Shown here piece after piece: positions 59,679-64,000 of a stretch of 64,000 nucleotides of DNA. The translations under genes were made by a program, and so were the position numbers. The first letter of the stretch is position 1; each line of letters opens with the position of its first letter. The DNA is taken from contig NZ_CP023691.1 of assembly GCF_008704855.1 (NCBI RefSeq), positions 5,332,001 to 5,396,000 on the forward strand, written 5' to 3'. This DNA is from Streptomyces platensis. GTDB lineage: Bacteria > Actinomycetota > Actinomycetes > Streptomycetales > Streptomycetaceae. Under the pieces are notes generated by a model. That model saw nothing but the letters and a program-made list of their open reading frames with translations, searched no databases and had not been told where the DNA came from.

Positions 59679-60559
59679 GCGGGCCCGGTGGTGCGCCGCG
59701 GGGCGGGGTCGAGAGTTCCCGGCTGGCCGCGGGGCTGCGGGATTTACGGGCGCGCACCGGGCTGAGCCTGGCCGCGCTGGCCGCCCGCACCCCGTACAGC
59801 AAGTCGTCCTGGGAGCGCTATCTCAACGGCAAGAAGCTGCCGCCCCGGGACGCGGTCGAGGCGCTGTGCCGGCTGGCGGGGGAACCGCCAGGCCGGCTGG
59901 TGGCGCTGTGGGAGCTGGCGGACGCGGCCTGGAGCGGCCGGGGCCGGTCCGGCGCGGCGCAGGCCCGGGACGGCGGGAGCGCGGCGGCCCACGGGCCGGA
60001 GAGGGTAACTGCGCCGGGCCCGGCCGCGGTTGCGGCGGCCGGGCCCCCGGCGGACGGCGAAGCCACGCCGCGGACGGCACAGCGGCTGGCGGGCCTGGCG
60101 GCCGGTGCCGGGGCCGGCGGGGTGGCGCTCGCCGCGGCGCTGGCCCTCTGGACGGCAGTCGGCGCGGGCGGCCTGGTGACGGGCGCCGTGCCCGACGCTT
60201 CCGAGATGACCGGCTGCCGGGCGAGGGCGTGTGACGGCAAGGACCCGGAGTCGATGCGCTGTGATCTGCCGGACCTGGTGCGGACGCCCCTGGAGCGCAC
60301 CGCGGCCGGGGGCGAGCGGGTGCAGCTCCTTTACGGCACGGTGTGCGGCGCGGCCTGGGGGCGGGTCCGGGACGGCCGGATCGGGGACCGGGTCGAGGTG
60401 GTGGCGCCGGGGGTGGCACCGCGGTCGGTGCGGGTGCTGGACCGGTTCGACGCCGAGGACGCGCTCGTCACGCCGATGGCGGCGGCCCGCGGGCCCGAGG
60501 GCGTCCGGCTGTGCCTCTATCCGGCGGGCGGCGGGGCCCGGGAATGCTTCTCGGCATGA
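59675..60559 (+). CDS. Membrane-anchored HTH regulator with DUF2690 domain (TTA codon)
   Basis: A 294-residue paralogue of its neighbours. HTH (about 15-80) includes LSLAALAARTPYSKSSWERYLNGKKLPP, nearly identical to the upstream gene. The linker is followed by a helix (LAGLAAGAGAGGVALAAALALWTAV, about 140-165). The external DUF2690 domain (about 175-294) reads CRARACDGKDPESMRCDLPD and VQLLYGTVCGAAWGRV, with paired Cys. GTG start overlaps the previous stop. Leucine codon 24 is TTA (59744-59746), the rare codon read by bldA tRNA, so translation should be delayed until late growth or development. Confidence 0.82.
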   Translation: MSGPGGAPRGGVESSRLAAGLRDLRARTGLSLAALAARTPYSKSSWERYLNGKKLPPRDAVEALCRLAGEPPGRLVALWELADAAWSGRGRSGAAQARDGGSAAAHGPERVTAPGPAAVAAAGPPADGEATPRTAQRLAGLAAGAGAGGVALAAALALWTAVGAGGLVTGAVPDASEMTGCRARACDGKDPESMRCDLPDLVRTPLERTAAGGERVQLLYGTVCGAAWGRVRDGRIGDRVEVVAPGVAPRSVRVLDRFDAEDALVTPMAAARGPEGVRLCLYPAGGGARECFSA

Positions 60560-60811
60560 TGCCTGACCGCGGCCGATATTGATGCCATCTTGGCCGGTTC
60601 TTGTCAGGATTCGTACGGAAGTCGTCCGGACTCCGTCGGAAATGCCACACTGCTGGGGTCACGGGGCGCACGAACGGGTGAACTATGCCCGCATGTTCCC
60701 GTGTGCCCGTGAAGGGAAACGCCGTCCTGACCGGGGGCGTCCCACGGGGAGCAAGGAGGGCGGACCGGGGGGCCGCGCTCGGGCACGTACGCGGGGGGAT
60801 AGGGGGAGGCA

Positions 60812-61912
60812 ATGCCTCGCTGGAAGGCGCTGCCGGAGGAACTGGACCCGCAGGTGCGGGAGTTCGCCGGTCAGCTGCGCAGGCTCGTGGACCGCAGCGG
60901 CCTGAGTGTGGCCGCCCTCGCGGACGCCACGGGCTACAGCAAAACGTCCTGGGAGCGCTATCTCAACGGGCGGCTGCTGCCACCGCAGCGCGCCGTGGTC
61001 GCGCTCGCCGAGGCGACCGGCGCCCATCCCGCCCACCTCACCACCCTGTGGGAGCTGGCCGAACGGGCCTGGAGCCGCGACGAGATGCGGCAGGACGTCA
61101 CCATGGAAGCGATCAGCGTGGCCCAGGCGCGCGCCGCGCTCGGGTGGGACGCCGACCAGGCCGAACCCCCGGCGAAGAGCGCGAGATTCACCAAGGCGAC
61201 GAAGGCCGCACCGGCGCCGGGCACGACGCAGATGCCCTCGGTGCCCCAACAGCGGCGCACGGACAGCCCGTCGGCCGCGGACTTTCCCGAATGGGCGGCG
61301 GCCGCGGCCCCGTCCCCGGCGGCGCCCACGCCCCAGGGCCCGGCCCGGCGCACCCGCCGCGGCCGGACCCTCATGATCGCCGCCGGAGCGGCCGGTGTGG
61401 CGCTGCTGGGCGGCGCCGCCTTCCTCCTGCTCAACCCCGGCACCGACACGGCCAAGAAGACGGCGGCCTCCCGGCCCGCGGCCGCGCCGAGCGCGAAGCA
61501 GGTCCTGCCCGCCGGGGTGCGCTGCACCGGCGCCGGCTGCGTGGGCAAGGACCCGGAGGCGATGGGCTGCGGCGGCGCGCACGCCATCACCCCGTCCCGC
61601 GGCCGGGCGGGCCGGGCGGTGATAGAGGTCCGCTACAGCAAGGTCTGCCACACGGCCTGGGCCCGGATCAGCCGGGCGGCACCGGGCGACCAGGCCACCC
61701 TCAGCGCCGGCGGCCACAGCGCCACGGCACAGGCCGAGCGGGACGGCGCCGCCTACACCCCGATGGTCGAGGTGACCGGCGACCCGGCGAAGGTCGCGGC
61801 CTGCGGGACGACCGTCGCGGGCGTGAAGGGCTGCTCCCGTCCGGTTCCGGCCACGCCCGCCGGAGCACCCGCCCCCTCGACCGCCCCCTCGACCGGCGCC
61901 GCGGTCCGCTAG
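60812..61912 (+). CDS. Membrane-anchored HTH regulator with DUF2690 domain
   Basis: A 366-residue third paralogue. HTH (about 18-80) has LVDRSGLSVAALADATGYSKTSWERYLNGR (in order); a longer linker (about 95-185) is Ala/Pro-rich. One helix, LMIAAGAAGVALLGGAAFLLL (about 188-208), and an outer DUF2690 domain follow, with CTGAGCVGKDPEAMGC and VIEVRYSKVCHTAWARI, then a Pro/Ala/Thr tail. ATG 60812 with GGGGGAGG upstream. It is separated from the second gene by 252 bases with its own likely promoter. The set probably senses an extracytoplasmic signal; targets unknown. Confidence 0.85.
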   Translation: MPRWKALPEELDPQVREFAGQLRRLVDRSGLSVAALADATGYSKTSWERYLNGRLLPPQRAVVALAEATGAHPAHLTTLWELAERAWSRDEMRQDVTMEAISVAQARAALGWDADQAEPPAKSARFTKATKAAPAPGTTQMPSVPQQRRTDSPSAADFPEWAAAAAPSPAAPTPQGPARRTRRGRTLMIAAGAAGVALLGGAAFLLLNPGTDTAKKTAASRPAAAPSAKQVLPAGVRCTGAGCVGKDPEAMGCGGAHAITPSRGRAGRAVIEVRYSKVCHTAWARISRAAPGDQATLSAGGHSATAQAERDGAAYTPMVEVTGDPAKVAACGTTVAGVKGCSRPVPATPAGAPAPSTAPSTGAAVR

Positions 61913-62370
61913 AGCGCCCCTGGCACGGGCGGCAACCGCACCGCGCGGGGGCCGCCCGGCCGCCCCGCGGACCCGGGAACACCGCCCGCGGAGGATGTCC
62001 GAAAGACGGGGGGCATGCCCTCCGGGATCGCGGGCAGGCGAACGATTACCCCCCACGGGTGTGGCACAACTCGGCGGCCGCCCGCACTCCCCCCTCCTTA
62101 GAGCGGGTGGCCGCCGCCTCTCGCCCACGGGGGCCCGCGCGGAGCGCACACCGGACCCCGCAAGCCCTGTTCCGGACGGCCGTACGGACGCCCCGGGCCA
62201 CCCGGTGAGGTGTTGCACACCGGCCCGCCGCCTGCCCCGGGCAGGGGTCCGATAGCCTGACGACCGGGTCTCTCGATACCAAGAGACCTCGATAGCCGGG
62301 CAGGGACACCCACCGCCAACCATGGTGGTCCAGGGGCTTGCCCCCGGAAAACACCGCGCAGGAGATCGCC
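61913..62370. other. 458-bp region upstream of mdh
   Basis: No gene supported. The right half holds an inverted repeat and direct repeats at 62267-62294 likely to regulate mdh, and the ribosome site CAGGAG (62359-62364). The left half is GC-rich without clear structure. Confidence 0.45.
62267..62294. promoter_or_regulatory. Operator candidate upstream of mdh
   Basis: GGTCTCT and AGAGACC face each other across 8 bases (62267-62288), and CTCGATA occurs twice (62272-62278 and 62288-62294), about 80-100 bp before the mdh start. Regulator unknown. Confidence 0.45.
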
Positions 62371-63363
62371 ATGACCCGCACCCCCGTCAATGTCACCGTC
62401 ACCGGCGCAGCCGGCCAGATCGGTTACGCACTGCTCTTCCGCATCGCTTCCGGTCATCTGCTCGGCGCCGACGTGCCGGTCAAGCTGCGCCTTCTGGAGA
62501 TCCCCCAGGGTCTGAAGGCCGCCGAGGGCACCGCGATGGAGCTCGACGACTGCGCCTTCCCGCTGCTCCAGGGCATCGACATCTCCGACGACCCGAACGT
62601 GGCCTTCGACGGCGCGAATGTCGCGCTGCTGGTCGGCGCCCGCCCCCGTACCAAGGGCATGGAGCGCGGCGACCTCCTGGAGGCCAACGGCGGCATCTTC
62701 AAGCCGCAGGGCAAGGCCATCAACGACCACGCCGCGGACGACATCAAGGTCCTGGTCGTCGGCAACCCCGCCAACACCAACGCGCTGATCGCCCAGGCCG
62801 CCGCGCCGGACGTACCGCGTGAGCGCTTCACCGCGATGACCCGTCTGGACCACAACCGCGCGCTCTCGCAGCTCTCGAAGAAGACCGGCACCCCGGTGTC
62901 CGAGATCCAGAAGCTGACGATCTGGGGCAACCACTCCGCCACCCAGTACCCCGACATCTTCCACGCCACGGTCGCCGGCAAGAACGCCGCCGAGGTCGTC
63001 AATGACCAGAAGTGGCTGGCCGAGGACTTCATCCCGACCGTCGCCAAGCGCGGTGCGGCGATCATCGAGGCCCGTGGCGCGTCCTCCGCGGCCTCCGCCG
63101 CCAACGCCGCCATCGACCACGTCCACACCTGGGTCAACGGCACCGCCGCCGGCGACTGGACCTCGATGGGCATCCCCTCGGACGGCTCCTACGGCGTCCC
63201 GGAGGGCCTGATCTCCTCCTTCCCCGTCACCACCAAGGACGGCAAGTACGAGATCGTCCAGGGCCTGGAGATCAACGACTTCTCCCGCGAGCGCATCGAC
63301 GCGTCCGTCAAGGAGCTGACGGAGGAGCGCGAGGCCGTCCGCGGTCTCGGCCTCCTCGGCTGA
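62371..63363 (+). CDS. mdh: Malate dehydrogenase
   Basis: A 330-residue NAD-dependent enzyme interconverting malate and oxaloacetate in the TCA cycle. Start MTRTPVNVTVTGAAGQIGYALLFRIASG with the GAAGQIGY dinucleotide loop. Substrate-binding Arg residues lie in LLVGARPRTKGMERGDLL, then VVGNPANTNALIA, the catalytic Asp in MTRLDHNRA and proton-relay His in IWGNHSATQYPD. It is of the LDH-like/cytosolic-type MDH group used by actinobacteria. ATG 62371 with CAGGAG 6 bases upstream. Monocistronic, closed by a strong hairpin. Confidence 0.98.
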   Translation: MTRTPVNVTVTGAAGQIGYALLFRIASGHLLGADVPVKLRLLEIPQGLKAAEGTAMELDDCAFPLLQGIDISDDPNVAFDGANVALLVGARPRTKGMERGDLLEANGGIFKPQGKAINDHAADDIKVLVVGNPANTNALIAQAAAPDVPRERFTAMTRLDHNRALSQLSKKTGTPVSEIQKLTIWGNHSATQYPDIFHATVAGKNAAEVVNDQKWLAEDFIPTVAKRGAAIIEARGASSAASAANAAIDHVHTWVNGTAAGDWTSMGIPSDGSYGVPEGLISSFPVTTKDGKYEIVQGLEINDFSRERIDASVKELTEEREAVRGLGLLG

Positions 63364-63407
63364 CCCACCGCCGCGGCCGCCCCACCCGGGCGGCACCGCA
63401 GCCCCAC

Positions 63408-63441
63408 GAGCCCGCACGGTCCGCAACGGCCGTGCGGGCTC
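63408..63441. terminator. mdh terminator (bidirectional)
   Basis: A 12-bp perfect stem, GAGCCCGCACGG with its complement and a 10-base loop, between convergent genes. Confidence 0.85.
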
Positions 63442-63457
63442 GGTCATGTGGGTCCGG

Positions 63458-63820
63458 TCATGCCGGCTCGGCTCCCGGCTCCTTTTCGTCGGCCTCTTCG
63501 TCACCGTCCGCCGCCACGGGCAGCCGCGCGCCCCGGCTGTCGGCGACCCGCAGCACATCGCCGAAGGACTGCGTGGTCGCCCGCAGCGCCCGCCGCAGCG
63601 CGTGTTCCCCCGCCTTGCCGTCGTCCAGTACGGCCACCGCGCCCTTGAGCACCTCGGCACCGTCACACAACTGCTCCGCCTCGACCTCATCGGCCAGCCG
63701 CGACAGCACACCCCCGGCCCCGTCCGCCGACAAGAAGCACGGCTTCCCGCCCTCGCTCTCCCACGGCAGCAGGCGCAGCCCCGGCGCGGGTGCGAGGGCG
63801 GCATCCCGGTCGTAACTCAT
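63458..63820 (-). CDS. Small conserved protein of unknown function
   Basis: Not firmly recognised. 120 residues, soluble: LRLLPWESEGGKPCFLSADGAGGVLSRLADEVEAEQLCDGAEVL (in order), then ALRRALRATTQSFGDVLRVADSRGARLP and an acidic tail. Proteins of this shape are found in Streptomyces beside HTH regulators and DUF397 genes, in loci like abaA-type regulatory clusters. Second ATG (63820) chosen because GGGAG is 9 bases upstream; ATG 63826 is too close to it. Divergent from a gene starting at the window's right edge. Confidence 0.75.
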   Translation of the reverse strand: MSYDRDAALAPAPGLRLLPWESEGGKPCFLSADGAGGVLSRLADEVEAEQLCDGAEVLKGAVAVLDDGKAGEHALRRALRATTQSFGDVLRVADSRGARLPVAADGDEEADEKEPGAEPA

Positions 63821-63900
63821 GCTCATTGACTCCCAGAAGTTGGTTGCGCGAGAAGGCGGCACAGCCGGCCGAACGACCCGTTACGTTGGGTGTGTTCAGC

Positions 63901-63929
63901 GTTGCGCCCCGTAGCGCGGGTCGCAACGT
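63901..63929. promoter_or_regulatory. Inverted repeat in divergent promoter region
   Basis: CGTTGCG and CGCAACG face each other across 15 bases, between the small protein gene and the edge gene. Operator or promoter-proximal hairpin candidate. Confidence 0.4.
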
Positions 63930-63970
63930 CAGACGCGTGACATTCGCCATCTGGCACCAAGGGGGATGCG

Positions 63971-64000
63971 GTGAGCCGACGACGACGCAACGCCACGAGT
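63971..64000 (+). CDS. Start of a gene running off the right edge (product unknown)
   Basis: GTG preceded by GGGGGATG and opening MSRRRRNATS. Only ten codons are visible. From context it could be an HTH regulator paired with the divergent small protein, but nothing in the visible residues shows this. Confidence 0.4.
   Translation, partial: MSRRRRNATS

Overview
The window is a stretch of the chromosome core of a Streptomyces (or very close relative). The evidence is very high GC with almost exclusive G/C third positions, GTG/TTG starts, one rare TTA codon, an LAETG sortase substrate, DUF2690 regulators, and a gene order matching the actinobacterial core around pcrA, sucCD, purNH, folD and mdh. 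I saw no rRNA, tRNA, CRISPR array, insertion sequence or prophage.

Layout. 0-5 kb: the end of a GabD2-type succinate-semialdehyde dehydrogenase, a GMC oxidoreductase and a sortase-anchored surface protein. 5.4-7.6 kb: a short AroQ-delta-type chorismate mutase preceded by a tiny Phe/Tyr-containing leader peptide and a strong hairpin (probable attenuator), divergent from guaA. 7.7-10.5 kb: an operon of a YheO/DauR-like regulator, an aminotransferase and an ornithine-cyclodeaminase-family enzyme. 10.5-16.2 kb: small metabolic and membrane genes. 16.3-22.2 kb: an envelope-signalling island with a PspC/LiaF-like protein, a membrane Ser/Thr kinase, and a PspC-histidine kinase with its LuxR-type response regulator. 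22.4-27.1 kb: an esterase and two paralogous NlpC/P60 hydrolases, one carrying a clear c-di-AMP (ydaO/yuaA) riboswitch. 27.3-33.7 kb: pcrA, an M23 peptidase with a YxTG-repeat tail, a lipase and icmB.

33.8-42.1 kb holds the most striking module. DUF5691 and SWIM-zinc-finger genes face a MoxR AAA+ / DUF5682 / VWA operon whose genes overlap by 4 nt. The 168-bp space between them carries two back-to-back TTGTCAGTG-N8-TAnnnT boxes, the consensus of PafBC-type (LexA-independent) DNA-damage promoters. This suggests a damage-induced chaperone or conflict system.

42.2-45.8 kb: two secreted proteins (one highly repetitive) and an amidase. 46.6-58 kb: sucCD, a membrane-fused sigma-like protein, a PerM homologue, purN-purH, two PQQ-rich membrane proteins, folD and a DUF3017 protein. 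58-61.9 kb: an I36-inhibitor-like secreted protein and three tandem membrane-anchored HTH regulators whose outer parts are a peptidoglycan-binding domain or DUF2690; the middle one carries a TTA (bldA) codon. 62.3-64 kb: mdh, a small unknown protein and the first codons of a divergent gene.

How it fits together: the housekeeping genes (TCA cycle, purine and folate metabolism, chorismate, DNA repair) sit among Streptomyces-specific envelope and regulatory genes. Most convergent pairs are closed by long perfect hairpins that look like bidirectional terminators.
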